Shown here: one piece after another, positions 31,242 through 39,971 of the stretch
Layout of the letters: every line of letters starts with the position of its first letter
Position numbering within the stretch: the first letter of the stretch is position 1
Program-made: the position numbers and the translations under genes
From: Streptomyces sp. CoH27
GTDB taxonomy: Bacteria; Actinomycetota; Actinomycetes; Streptomycetales; Streptomycetaceae
Length of the DNA stretch: 43,335 nt
Assembly (NCBI RefSeq): GCF_020181035.1
Contig: NZ_JAIQYY010000028.1
Location: 5,335 to 48,669, forward strand
Reading direction: 5' to 3'
The notes under the pieces: generated by a model
What the model saw: only the letters and a program-made list of their open reading frames with translations
What the model was told of the DNA's origin: nothing
Database searches by the model: none

Positions 31242-32481
31242 GACGCCTGCGGCGGGCGTCGCGCAGGGCCACTGCTCCTCCGCTCAGGCCCGCCACGAGG
31301 ACGGCCGCGCCCACGGCGACGTACGTGGCGTAGCGGGCGGTGCGTTGCTGCGGGGTTTCGCCGAGGGTGAGTTTGGCGGGGGTAGGGGCCTGCACTTGGG
31401 TGAGGCCGGAGTCGGGGTGGGGGGACTCGATCGGGTGGTCGTCCTCCGTCAGCGCGCGGACCGGGTCCACCACGCCCCAGCCGACCAGGCGGTCGTGGCC
31501 GGCGATGGAGCGCTCTGCCGTCTGCTCGATCTGGGCCACGATCTCGCCCGGTGTCCAGTTGCGGTGCTTGGCCTTGATCAGGGCGGCCACACCGGCCACG
31601 TACGGGGCGGAGAAACTTGTGCCGTTGTCCGAGCAGTGGCCGCCCTTCGGGACCGTCGAGATCATGTCGACGCCGGGGGCGGCGACTCCGACGAAATCAC
31701 CCGACTGGGAGAAGGCCGCCCGTTCGTTGTTGCGGTCGGAGGCCGCGACGGCCAGGACTCCGTCGTAGGAGGCGGGGTACGTCTTCTTGACGTTGCCGCC
31801 CAGGCCGTCGTTGCCCGCCGAGGCGACCACGACGATCCCGGCGGTCAGCGCCTCGTTGATCGCCCGGTGCAGGTCGTTGTCCTCCGAGATGGCCTTCGTC
31901 GTGTCCTGCGAGATGTTGATGACGTCGGCCTTGACCCCGATCGCGTGGCGAATGGCGGTGGCCAGGGTGCCCGCCGTGCCGTGGCCCTCGGCGTCGTTCT
32001 GCTTGATCGGGATGATCGTGGCCTCGGGGGCGAGGCCGACGAAGCCCGTGCCCTTCATGGGGCGGGCGGCGATGATGCCGGCCACGCGGGTGCCGTGGCC
32101 GACCGTGTCGGTCGTGCCGTCGGGCTTGCCGACGTCGAGCTTGTTGCCCTTGTCGTCCTTCGTGGGGAGGTAGTTCGCGCCCAGCGACGCGTCCACCGCG
32201 TGGGTGAGCTGCGGATTGCTCGTGTCGACGCCGGTGTCGATCACGGCCACCTTCACGCCCTTGCCCTTGGACTGGCTCCACAGTTCGTCGAGGTTGACGC
32301 GCTGCAGGGCCCAGGGCGTGCCGGTGTACTTGTGGTTGGTGCTGGAGAAGGTGCACTGGTCGGAGCCCGAGTCGTCCGCCGTAGCGGGCGGGGCCGCCAG
32401 GAGGGTCGCGGTGAGGGCGAGTGCTGCCGCCAGGGGCGTACGGGTGCGCAGGGCGCTGCTGGGCATCGGGCGGCCTCTCAC
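31219..32481 (-). CDS. mycP: Mycosin (T7SS subtilisin-like serine protease) MycP1
   Basis: A 420-residue membrane-anchored S8 protease of the ESX system. The signal peptide ends at about PPATA-DD. The catalytic Asp is in VAVIDTGVD, His in GHGTRVAG and Ser in NGTSFSAPYVAG; the oxyanion Asn is in VASAGNDG. The C-terminal linker leads to a membrane helix (YATYVAVGAAVLVAGLSGGA) and the basic tail RDARRRRRA. GTG at 32481 overlaps the eccB stop by GTGA; an ATG at 32466 is possible. Mycosins stabilise the ESX membrane complex and cleave substrates. Being coupled to eccB, this is the structural mycosin of the locus; MycP2 is the accessory one. Confidence 0.95.
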   Translation of the reverse strand: MRGRPMPSSALRTRTPLAAALALTATLLAAPPATADDSGSDQCTFSSTNHKYTGTPWALQRVNLDELWSQSKGKGVKVAVIDTGVDTSNPQLTHAVDASLGANYLPTKDDKGNKLDVGKPDGTTDTVGHGTRVAGIIAARPMKGTGFVGLAPEATIIPIKQNDAEGHGTAGTLATAIRHAIGVKADVINISQDTTKAISEDNDLHRAINEALTAGIVVVASAGNDGLGGNVKKTYPASYDGVLAVAASDRNNERAAFSQSGDFVGVAAPGVDMISTVPKGGHCSDNGTSFSAPYVAGVAALIKAKHRNWTPGEIVAQIEQTAERSIAGHDRLVGWGVVDPVRALTEDDHPIESPHPDSGLTQVQAPTPAKLTLGETPQQRTARYATYVAVGAAVLVAGLSGGAVALRDARRRRRALEGRV

Positions 32482-34001
32482 GATCCCTGCGGCTGGCGTG
32501 CCGCCGCCGTCGACAGGCGCGGGCCCGTGGGCAGGAACTCCGACCAGGCCGCGGGGACGGGGGCCGGGTTCACACCGGCGTAGCCGAGGCGGGTCTGCGC
32601 CAGCTTGGCCTCCTGCTGGAGCTGCTGGCGCTGCTTGGGTGTGATGCCGATGCCCTTGTCGTCGGTGGCGCTGTCGTCATTGGACTGCAGGGCGTACCGC
32701 AGGCCGGTGTCGGTGACCAGGAAGACCGAGCCCGCGCCGGTCTCGCTGCCCTGGAACTGGCGGTAGAGCTGGCCGGAGCCCGCGGTGACGTACGCGCTGG
32801 AGGAGCCGGTGGGCAGGGCCGCCGGGAAGTCCTTGCCCGCCCAGGTGCTCAGGGTGGTGGCGCCGTTGTCGGGGTCGACGTGGTTCAGGACCGTGCAGAC
32901 CGTGTTGCGGCTGCCGTCGGTGGTGGAGGCGTCGTTGACCGCGGTGGGCCGCTCGGTGGGCCACTTGTGGTCGGCGGCGAACGGCTTGTCCCGGGTGATG
33001 GCGCCCGCGCTGACCTCCTCGGGGTGCCCGGCCTGGCCGAGCTTCACGAGGTCCTTGCTGGCCAGCAGGAGCTGGGCGACGAAGTCGGAGACGGGCGCGA
33101 CCCGGCCGGGCAGCACCACGAAGTACTGCTCCTGTCCGTTGACCGGCGCCCTGAGGACCATGCCGACCTTGTTGGCCTGCCCCAGCTGGCCGGGTGCGTT
33201 CGCCGGGACGCCCGCGTTGGGAACCGACGGGAAGCTGATCGGGTCGCCCTGGTGCAGGGTCGCGATCCACTCCTTGGTCACCTGCTGCGGCTGACGGTCC
33301 GCCCCCACGAGGGTCTCCACCAGGAGGGGGTCGGTGGCGTCCACCGGGTACGCCGTGCCCTGTGCGTCGACCACGTACTGCTTCTTGTCCGTCGGGGTGG
33401 TGACGTAGAGGAGTTCGCCGCCGCCCAGCTTCTCCGGCCCCTCGGTCAGCTTCAGATCGCGCTTGGCGAGGACGAACGCGGCCTTCTGGATGGAGCTGCC
33501 GCTGCCGCTCGGGCGTTCGCAGACGGCCCATTCCTTCGCCGCGCCGGCCTCCTGGTCGGAGGGCAGCCGGTCGGGGGCGTAGGGGATGCCGATGGTGACG
33601 CCGTGCGGGATCTTGCCGTTGTCGAGGATCGACTCGTCGACGGTGACGATGTCCACGTTGTCCTGGGTGTCGAGGACGAGCTTGGCGGAGGCCATGTTGA
33701 GGACGGGGTGGAGCTGGACCTTGCCGTCGGTCTTCAGCACGACGTACCGGGTCGTGGACTTGCTGGCGATGATCACCTTCTGTCCCGGTGTGTCCCAGCC
33801 CTGCGGAGCCGTCGGCTTGAACATGCCCCAGGCGCCGAAGGCGGCGAGGACGACGGCACCGACGACAGCACCCGGCAGGATGGCGCGCAGCGGCCGCGGC
33901 GCCCCCTCGTCGGAAGGCTCCGGTGACGACTGCACGAACGACGCGAGCATGCGGCGCTTCGCGAAGGTGTAGGCGTTGAGTTGGTCCCGCCGAGATGCCA
34001 T
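32478..34001 (-). CDS. eccB: Type VII secretion membrane protein EccB
   Basis: 507 residues from ATG 34001, giving the family-typical MASRRDQLNAYTFAKRRM start; a GTG nine codons upstream is less likely. A short cytoplasmic helix is followed by one membrane helix (about 40-60, AILPGAVVGAVVLAAFGAWG) and a large periplasmic-side domain with the repeats seen in EccB1 structures. It includes the conserved VCERPSGSGS and WAVC region and a second Cys in NTVCTVLNHV, a likely disulfide pair. EccB forms the outer face of the ESX core complex. It lies upstream of and coupled to mycP, and is divergent from eccE. Confidence 0.95.
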   Translation of the reverse strand: MASRRDQLNAYTFAKRRMLASFVQSSPEPSDEGAPRPLRAILPGAVVGAVVLAAFGAWGMFKPTAPQGWDTPGQKVIIASKSTTRYVVLKTDGKVQLHPVLNMASAKLVLDTQDNVDIVTVDESILDNGKIPHGVTIGIPYAPDRLPSDQEAGAAKEWAVCERPSGSGSSIQKAAFVLAKRDLKLTEGPEKLGGGELLYVTTPTDKKQYVVDAQGTAYPVDATDPLLVETLVGADRQPQQVTKEWIATLHQGDPISFPSVPNAGVPANAPGQLGQANKVGMVLRAPVNGQEQYFVVLPGRVAPVSDFVAQLLLASKDLVKLGQAGHPEEVSAGAITRDKPFAADHKWPTERPTAVNDASTTDGSRNTVCTVLNHVDPDNGATTLSTWAGKDFPAALPTGSSSAYVTAGSGQLYRQFQGSETGAGSVFLVTDTGLRYALQSNDDSATDDKGIGITPKQRQQLQQEAKLAQTRLGYAGVNPAPVPAAWSEFLPTGPRLSTAAARQPQGS

Positions 34002-34198
34002 CTGTGCCTGTTTCTCCCCGTGTCTCACGCGGAGCGCGCCCGGGGACCACGCTCCCCCGCCCTCCGTAGTCGGACCCGGCCCCTACTATGCCTGGTACGG
34101 AGCGGGTCTGGTGGAGCGGGTAGGGTACCTGGGCCCTCAAGGCCCTTGTTGAGCGGCCTGGTTCCAGCGAGTTGTGAGCAAATCGGGGGGATGGAGTG

Positions 34199-35536
34199 AT
34201 GGCTTCCGGAACGCGGACGCGAGCGCGCGGCCGGTCGGCGGCACGAGGTCGCGCGGCCGGGGCGGCGACGCCGCCGCGCGGGGCGTCCGACCGGCGCGGG
34301 GCGGACCGGCAGGCGGTCACGCTCAGCCTCAGGCCCCGGCCGGGCCAGGCCGGTGCGTTCCGTTTGCAACGGCTCGTGCTGGTGGAGCTGGCTGCGGCGG
34401 CTCTGGTCGTCGGCCTGGCCATCGGGATGGTGGCGCTGGTGCCGGCCGCCGTCGTGGCCCTGGTGCTGGTCCTGCTGGCCTTCGTACGGCGGCGGGGCCG
34501 CTCCCTGCCCGAGTGGCTCGCCACGGCACGGGAGCTGCGGGCCCGTCAGAAGCGGGCGGCGAGCACCCCGATACCGCCGGGCACGGAGCCGGGACTGGTG
34601 CCCGCCGTGGAGTGCGAGCCGGCCCTGCGCACCTACTCCTACGGCGCGCGTGACCGGCGGCCGGTCGGCGTCGTCGGGGACGGCACGTTCGTCACGGCCG
34701 TGCTCCAGGTGGAGGCCGACGCGACCGCGCTGCGGGCCGAGCGCAGCCGGCAGCCGCTGCCGGTCGCGCTGGTCCGGGACGCGCTGGAGGTGGACGGGAT
34801 CCGGCTGGAGTCGGCCCAGATCGTGCTGCACACCCAGCCCGCGCCGGCGCTGCATCTGCCCCAGCAGTCCGTCGCCGTCGCCAACTACCTGCCGTTGCAG
34901 GAGCAGACGGGCGCCCCGGCCGTCCGCATCACCTGGATCGCGCTGAAGCTCGATCCCGAGAGGTGCGCGGAGGCCGTGGCGGCGCGGGGCGGCGGGCTTG
35001 TCGGCGCGCAGAAGTGCGTCGTGCGCGCCGCGGACCATCTGGCGAGCCGCCTGACCGGCGCCGGTTTCCGGGCTCGGGTGCTCGACGAGGAGGAGCTGGT
35101 CGCCGCGCTCGCCACGTCGGCCTGCGCCAACCCGCTGGTCACCGCCGAGGCGGGGCGCAGCGAGACCCGGGAGCGGCGCACGGAGGAGTCCGGGCGCAGC
35201 TGGCGCTGCGACAACCGGCGGCACACCACGTACTGGGTCCGGCGCTGGCCCCAACTGGGCGGCGGCAGCAGCGAGTCGCTGCCGCACTTCGTCGCCCGGG
35301 TCACGGCGATACCGGCCCTGGCGACCACCTTCAGTCTCACCCTCGCGCACGGGGAGCGGCAGGAGGTGTCCCTGTCCGGGCATCTGCGGGTGACCGGGCG
35401 CAGCGACGACGAACTCGTGGCGGCGCGGCGCGCCCTGGAGGCCGCGGCCCGGCAGTCCGGGGCCGGCCTCACCCGCCTCGACCGTGAGCAACTGCCCGGC
35501 ATGCTGGCCACGCTGCCCCTCGGAGGTGCGCGGTGA
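34199..35536 (+). CDS. eccE: Type VII secretion protein EccE
   Basis: 445 residues from ATG 34199, eight bases after a GGGGGG run. An Arg/Ala-rich N-terminus (RTRARGRSAARGRAAG) is followed by two close membrane helices (about 56-98, LVLVELAAAALVVGLAIGMV and following) and a cytosolic domain. EccE is the peripheral subunit of the ESX inner-membrane complex. Sequence similarity across EccE proteins is low, so the call rests on topology, length and its place beside eccB and mycP. The adjacent unknown gene starts inside its stop codon (GTGA). Alternative: another T7SS-linked membrane protein, but EccE is otherwise missing from the locus. Confidence 0.85.
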   Translation: MASGTRTRARGRSAARGRAAGAATPPRGASDRRGADRQAVTLSLRPRPGQAGAFRLQRLVLVELAAAALVVGLAIGMVALVPAAVVALVLVLLAFVRRRGRSLPEWLATARELRARQKRAASTPIPPGTEPGLVPAVECEPALRTYSYGARDRRPVGVVGDGTFVTAVLQVEADATALRAERSRQPLPVALVRDALEVDGIRLESAQIVLHTQPAPALHLPQQSVAVANYLPLQEQTGAPAVRITWIALKLDPERCAEAVAARGGGLVGAQKCVVRAADHLASRLTGAGFRARVLDEEELVAALATSACANPLVTAEAGRSETRERRTEESGRSWRCDNRRHTTYWVRRWPQLGGGSSESLPHFVARVTAIPALATTFSLTLAHGERQEVSLSGHLRVTGRSDDELVAARRALEAAARQSGAGLTRLDREQLPGMLATLPLGGAR

Positions 35537-36321
35537 CGACGATTCCGACGATGTCCGCGAGGCCGGGCGGCACGAGCGCCGGTGCGACGGCGGCGTCCGG
35601 TCCGCGCCGGGCGGTCGAGCTGCTGCGGCACGGCCTGGGTCTGATCGGCCCCCGGCACGGCCGGCACGGACTGCCGGTGCAGCAACTGGACGCGCTCGCC
35701 CTGCCGATCGGGGACGACGGCGTGGTGGCCGGGGTCGACGCCGAGGGCCAGCCCGCCGTCCTGGGCATCAACCGGCCCACGCCGTACGACGTCGTACTGA
35801 TCGGCGGCCTGTGGACGGCCCAGGTGCTGGCGCTGCGCTCGGCGGCCACCGGTGCCCGGGTCGCGGTGGAGACCGGCCGCCCGCAGGCGTGGATGCAGAT
35901 GGTGCACGCCATGGGCGGCGGGCAGAACGGCCTGTCCGTGTACGACGTCGGGCGGGTGCCGCCGCAGGGCGCCTCGGCCGGCACGCCCGTCCTGGTGGTG
36001 CGGGACTGCGGTATGCGGCCGCCGCGCGGGCGCGTGGTGGCCGGGCCCTGGCAGTCGGTGCTCACGCTGCTGCCCTACCTCAGCCCGGTCGCGCCCCGGC
36101 TGCTGCGGCAGGCGCGGCTCGCCGGCATCCAGCGGGTCTCGCCGGACGAGGCCGCCGAACTGGGGCGCACCATGGGGCTCACGCGCACCGAGGTGGAGTC
36201 GCTGCCGGCGCTGCCCGACGGCGTCACTCTGTGGTGCACCGACCGTGACCGGCAGTACGTCCTGACCCAACCGACCGACGCCGAGATCGGATTGTTGGGC
36301 ACACCACGCCGGATGGACTGA
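35533..36321 (+). CDS. Unknown protein translationally coupled to eccE
   Basis: 262 residues from a GTG that overlaps the eccE stop by four bases. It has no signal peptide and no membrane helix, so it is cytosolic. It reads as alpha/beta: strands such as YDVVLIGGLWTAQVLALRSA and TPVLVVRDCGMRPP, then a helical part (VSPDEAAELGRTMGLTRTEVESL) and VTLWCTDRDRQYVLTQPTDAE at the end. The GGLWTAQ and ARVAVETGRPQAW segments could form a nucleotide-binding-like core without a Walker motif. I know it only as a conserved Streptomyces T7SS neighbour. Tight coupling to eccE suggests a partner or assembly factor for that subunit. Confidence 0.75.
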   Translation: MTTIPTMSARPGGTSAGATAASGPRRAVELLRHGLGLIGPRHGRHGLPVQQLDALALPIGDDGVVAGVDAEGQPAVLGINRPTPYDVVLIGGLWTAQVLALRSAATGARVAVETGRPQAWMQMVHAMGGGQNGLSVYDVGRVPPQGASAGTPVLVVRDCGMRPPRGRVVAGPWQSVLTLLPYLSPVAPRLLRQARLAGIQRVSPDEAAELGRTMGLTRTEVESLPALPDGVTLWCTDRDRQYVLTQPTDAEIGLLGTPRRMD

Positions 36322-36669
36322 ACTACCCCTGTCCGTCCCTTTTGTTCGCGATCCTCGCGTTTCCTGTTCGTCACATGTCTGCCGTTTGTTCCCTGTTTCC
36401 TCCGGCAAGCCGCAAGGCCGGCGGGGTACTTCGGGGCACGCCGGCACCCGGTGCGCGCCGGCCGAGAGACAAGCGGGCCTGCCGAGGTACGGCTCGTGGT
36501 GATTAGGCTGGGAGCGGGCGCGATGGCAGGACCCGTGCAACGGGCGTCGGTGTCCAGGGGGAGGGCCGGCGGATCGGTCTGCCCCGAAAACGACTACGGA
36601 CGACTCGGAACGACACGACATGGTCGCCCCGGCACGGCATGAGGGTGCTCGACCACACCAGGAGGAACT
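36322..36669 (+). promoter_or_regulatory. Upstream region of the EspI-like gene
   Basis: This 348-base region has no supported gene. TAGGCT at 36504-36509 resembles an actinobacterial -10 box but lacks a good -35. A strong ribosome binding site (GGAGGA, 36661-36666) sits directly before the GTG at 36670. A T-rich patch at 36330-36400 is the least GC-rich part. Confidence 0.4.
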
Positions 36670-39600
36670 GTGAACAGCGATCGGGACGGGATCCGCGGGG
36701 GCTGGGACACACCCGACGACGACCAGACCGACGCGGAGTCCGCCATCGAGATGACGGGCGAGTTCACCATCGACTACGCGCCGCCCGCCTGGTACACCCA
36801 GAACGCGTCCGGCTCCACCGGCACGGCAGGCGGCGCGGGGGGCGCGGGCGGATTCACCAGCCCGGCCGGCTCCGATGACGCGGGGGCTGCGGGTGCTGCG
36901 GCCCCGCCCGCGGTTCCGCCGTTCCCGGCGAACACACCGGTTGCCGGGCCGACTCCGCCGCCTCCCGTCCCGCACCCGCAGCCCGTCGGCACCCCGCCGC
37001 AGGGCACCCCTTACGCCCCGCCGCAGGGCACTCCGTACGCGCCGCCGCAGGGCACCTCGTACGCCCCGCCGCCGCCTCCGCCCGCGCCGGTGCAGGGGGC
37101 GGTGCAGGGGGCGCCCTTCGCGCCGCCGGTGCCGCCTGTGCAGCCCGCGCCGCCGGTGGGGAGTCCGGTGCCGATGCCGCAGTTGCCGCACGGGTTCGAG
37201 CCGCAGCAGCAGCCGGCCGTGCCGCCGGTCCAGCCCGAGGTCCCGGCGCCGGCGCCTGTCGTCGTACCTGAGCCGGAGACCAGCAACGGGGATCTGGAGA
37301 GCGGGGCCACCATGCGGTTCTCCGCCGTGGCGCTGAAGCGTGAGATGGCCGAGATCGCCGAGCGCGCCGCGGCCGTCAAGAAGGAGGCCGAGGCCGTCGA
37401 GACCAGCGGTACGGATGCCGACGAAAGCACCGGTGCCGAGGGCCCGGCGGAGGCTGAGCCGACTGCGGCTTCGGCTGCGGCTGCGGAGGCGGAGGCTTCC
37501 GCCGAGGGCGTGGAGAGCGCCGAGGGTTCGGGGGCCGGGGAGGCCGGGAGCGGTGCCGCCGCGCGGGACGACGCCGTGGCCGGGGACGCCGCTTCGGACG
37601 GCTCCGCGGTCGGTGACGATTCGGAGCAGGGTCAGGACGAGGACGAGGACGGCAGCAGCCTCCGTCAGGCCGAGGACGCCGCTGATGTGTCCGGCCCCGC
37701 ATCCGAGGACGAGGACGAGGGCGCGAGCGAGAGCGCGGGCGAGGCCGGGGAAGCGGACGCCGTGTCGCGGCCGGAAGGCTCTGCCGATGGCTCCGACGCC
37801 AGCGCCTCGGAGCCCACGGACGCCGCCGCCCAGGGCGCCGAGGCGTCGAGCACCGCCGCCCCGGCCGACGCCCCCCAGGACGCCGTACCGCCGGCCGCTC
37901 CGGCCCCCCAGGACGCCGTGCCGCCTGCTCCCCCGGCCCCCCAGGACGCGCAGCCCGCTTGGACGCCGCCGCCCGCACCGCAGGGCGTGCCGCCGCTGCC
38001 GCCCTCCTACCAGCCCGCTGCCCCGGCTCCGGCGGCCCAGTGGCCCGTGCAGCCCGGCCAGCCCGTGCCGCAGCAGCCCGGTCCCCTGCCGGGTCAGCAG
38101 CCGCCGTTCCAGCCGCAAGCCCCGCAGCCCGCGCCCGCCGCCTGGAATCAGCCCGGCCAGCCGGGCCAGCCCAACGCACCGCAGCCCGGACAGCCGGCCG
38201 CACCCCTGGCAGCACCGGGACCGCAGCCCCTGCCGCAGCCGCAGGGCTCCGCCGCACGCGGCGGTTACGGCTTCCCCCCGCCGCCCGCACCGCAGCCGGG
38301 CGCCGACTCCCAGGCGCAGCCGGGAGGTCACGGATTCCCGCAACCGCCCGCACCGCAGCCGAACCCCAACGCTCAGGCGCAGCCGGGAGGTTACGGATTC
38401 CCCCAGCCGCCCACCGCCCAGCCGAACGCCAACACTCAAGCACAGCCCGGCGGTTACGGATTCCCCCAGCCGCCCGCACCGCAGCCGAACCCCAACGGTC
38501 CGACGGTTCCGGGTGGTTACGGCTTCCCGCCGCCGCAGGGCCAGGTGCCGTCGGCACCGCAGGCACCGCAGGCTCCTCAGCCCCCGCAGGCGCCGGTCGA
38601 TCCGCGGACCGGTGCCGCGTGGCCGCAGCCGATCCAGCACGACCAGCGGCAGCCGACCAACCCCGGTGCGGCGCCGCTCGGTTACACCGCGGCGGTGGAG
38701 CTGTCCGCCGACCGGCTGCTCAACAACAAGAAGCAGAAGGCGAAGAGCGGGCGACCCACGGCGGCGTCGAGTCGGTTCAAGCTCGGCGGCAAGAAGGAGG
38801 AGGCCGAGCGGCTGCGCAAGCTGGAGCTGATCCGTACGCCGGTGCTGTCCTGCTACCGGATCGCGGTCATCAGCCTCAAGGGCGGCGTGGGCAAGACCAC
38901 GACGACCACCGCGCTCGGCTCCACGCTCGCCACCGAGCGGCAGGACAAGATCCTCGCGATCGACGCCAACCCGGACGCCGGTACGCTCGGGCGGCGCGTG
39001 CGGCGCGAGACCGGGGCCACCATCCGTGACCTCGTCCAGGCGATCCCGTATCTGAACTCGTACATGGACATCCGCCGGTTCACGTCCCAGGCGCCGTCCG
39101 GGCTCGAAATCATCGCCAACGACGTCGACCCGGCCGTGTCCACCACGTTCAACGACGAGGACTACCGGCGCGCGATCGACGTGCTCGGCCGCCAGTACCC
39201 GATCATCCTGACCGACTCCGGCACCGGTCTGCTCTACAGCGCCATGCGTGGCGTGCTCGACCTCGCCGACCAGTTGATCATCATCTCGACGCCGTCCGTG
39301 GACGGTGCGAGCAGCGCCAGTACGACGTTGGACTGGCTGTCCGCGCACGGGTACGCCGACCTGGTCTCCCGGTCCCTCACGGTCATCTCCGGAGTCCGCG
39401 AGACCGGAAAGATGATCAAGGTCGAGGACATCGTGGCGCACTTCGAGACGCGGACCCGCGCGGTCGTGGTCGTGCCGTTCGACGAGCATCTGGCCGCCGG
39501 CGCCGAGGTCGACCTCGACATGATGCGGCCCCGGACGCGCGAGGCGTACTTCAACCTCGCCGCGCTGGTCGCCGAGGACTTCGTACGCCATCAGCAGTCG

Positions 39601-39906
39601 CACGGGCTGTGGACCAGCGACGGGAACCCGCCGCCGGTGGCCGCCCCGCCGATGCCGGGCCAGCCGATGCCGGACTGGCCGGCTCCCGGCCAGCCGATGC
39701 CCGGGCAGCCCATGCCGGGCCAGCCGTACCCGCCGCAGGTCCCGGGACAGCCCTACCCGCCCCAGCAGGCACAGCCCGGTCAGCCGTACCCGCCGCAGGC
39801 TCCGGCCCCGGCTCCGGGACAGCAGCAGCCGTACCCGCAGCAGCCCGGCCAGCAGCCGTACGGCTACCCCCAGCCCCCGCAGGGGCAGCAGCAGCCGCAG
39901 CAGTAG
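36670..39906 (+). CDS. EspI-like Pro-rich MinD/ParA-type ATPase of the T7SS
   Basis: 1078 residues. The N-terminal 700 are disordered: Pro/Gln-rich blocks, an acidic Ala/Glu/Asp block (about 240-400), and four 21-residue repeats near 531-614. The globular domain starts at about 727 with a deviant Walker A KGGVGKTT (737-744), followed by ILAIDANPDAGTLG and PIILTDSGTG, the MinD/ParA plan. It ends in a second Pro/Gln-rich tail with GQPMPGQPYPPQ-type repeats. Mycobacterial EspI (ESX-1) has the same Pro-rich plus MinD-like layout and is linked to ATP-dependent control of secretion. Probably a cytosolic ATPase that regulates or positions the machine. It ends just before a perfect terminator. Confidence 0.88.
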   Translation: MNSDRDGIRGGWDTPDDDQTDAESAIEMTGEFTIDYAPPAWYTQNASGSTGTAGGAGGAGGFTSPAGSDDAGAAGAAAPPAVPPFPANTPVAGPTPPPPVPHPQPVGTPPQGTPYAPPQGTPYAPPQGTSYAPPPPPPAPVQGAVQGAPFAPPVPPVQPAPPVGSPVPMPQLPHGFEPQQQPAVPPVQPEVPAPAPVVVPEPETSNGDLESGATMRFSAVALKREMAEIAERAAAVKKEAEAVETSGTDADESTGAEGPAEAEPTAASAAAAEAEASAEGVESAEGSGAGEAGSGAAARDDAVAGDAASDGSAVGDDSEQGQDEDEDGSSLRQAEDAADVSGPASEDEDEGASESAGEAGEADAVSRPEGSADGSDASASEPTDAAAQGAEASSTAAPADAPQDAVPPAAPAPQDAVPPAPPAPQDAQPAWTPPPAPQGVPPLPPSYQPAAPAPAAQWPVQPGQPVPQQPGPLPGQQPPFQPQAPQPAPAAWNQPGQPGQPNAPQPGQPAAPLAAPGPQPLPQPQGSAARGGYGFPPPPAPQPGADSQAQPGGHGFPQPPAPQPNPNAQAQPGGYGFPQPPTAQPNANTQAQPGGYGFPQPPAPQPNPNGPTVPGGYGFPPPQGQVPSAPQAPQAPQPPQAPVDPRTGAAWPQPIQHDQRQPTNPGAAPLGYTAAVELSADRLLNNKKQKAKSGRPTAASSRFKLGGKKEEAERLRKLELIRTPVLSCYRIAVISLKGGVGKTTTTTALGSTLATERQDKILAIDANPDAGTLGRRVRRETGATIRDLVQAIPYLNSYMDIRRFTSQAPSGLEIIANDVDPAVSTTFNDEDYRRAIDVLGRQYPIILTDSGTGLLYSAMRGVLDLADQLIIISTPSVDGASSASTTLDWLSAHGYADLVSRSLTVISGVRETGKMIKVEDIVAHFETRTRAVVVVPFDEHLAAGAEVDLDMMRPRTREAYFNLAALVAEDFVRHQQSHGLWTSDGNPPPVAAPPMPGQPMPDWPAPGQPMPGQPMPGQPYPPQVPGQPYPPQQAQPGQPYPPQAPAPAPGQQQPYPQQPGQQPYGYPQPPQGQQQPQQ
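38260..38544 (+). repeat. Tandem 63-bp coding repeats in the EspI-like gene
   Basis: Four full units plus a partial one, each encoding 21 residues of the type GGYGFPQPPAPQPNPNAQAQ plus P. They start at 38260, 38323, 38386 and 38449, with the partial unit from 38512. The period is a multiple of three, so copy-number change would keep the frame. They lie in the disordered region before the ATPase domain. Confidence 0.85.
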
Positions 39907-39916
39907 CCACAAGCGC

Positions 39917-39953
39917 AAAGGGCGGCCGGTGCTCGTCGCACCGGCCGCCCTTT
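39917..39953. terminator. Bidirectional terminator between EspI-like gene and ribF
   Basis: A perfect 16-bp stem pairs AAAGGGCGGCCGGTGC (39917-39932) with 39938-39953 around the loop TCGTC. A-run and T-run flanks make it usable in both directions, for the EspI-like gene and for converging ribF. Confidence 0.93.
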
Positions 39954-39971
39954 CGTGTCCTACGAGGAGTG

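Noticed and set aside
38260..38544. CRISPR-like array
   Set aside because: The repeats are head-to-tail 63-bp coding units in frame inside a Pro-rich region, without spacers.
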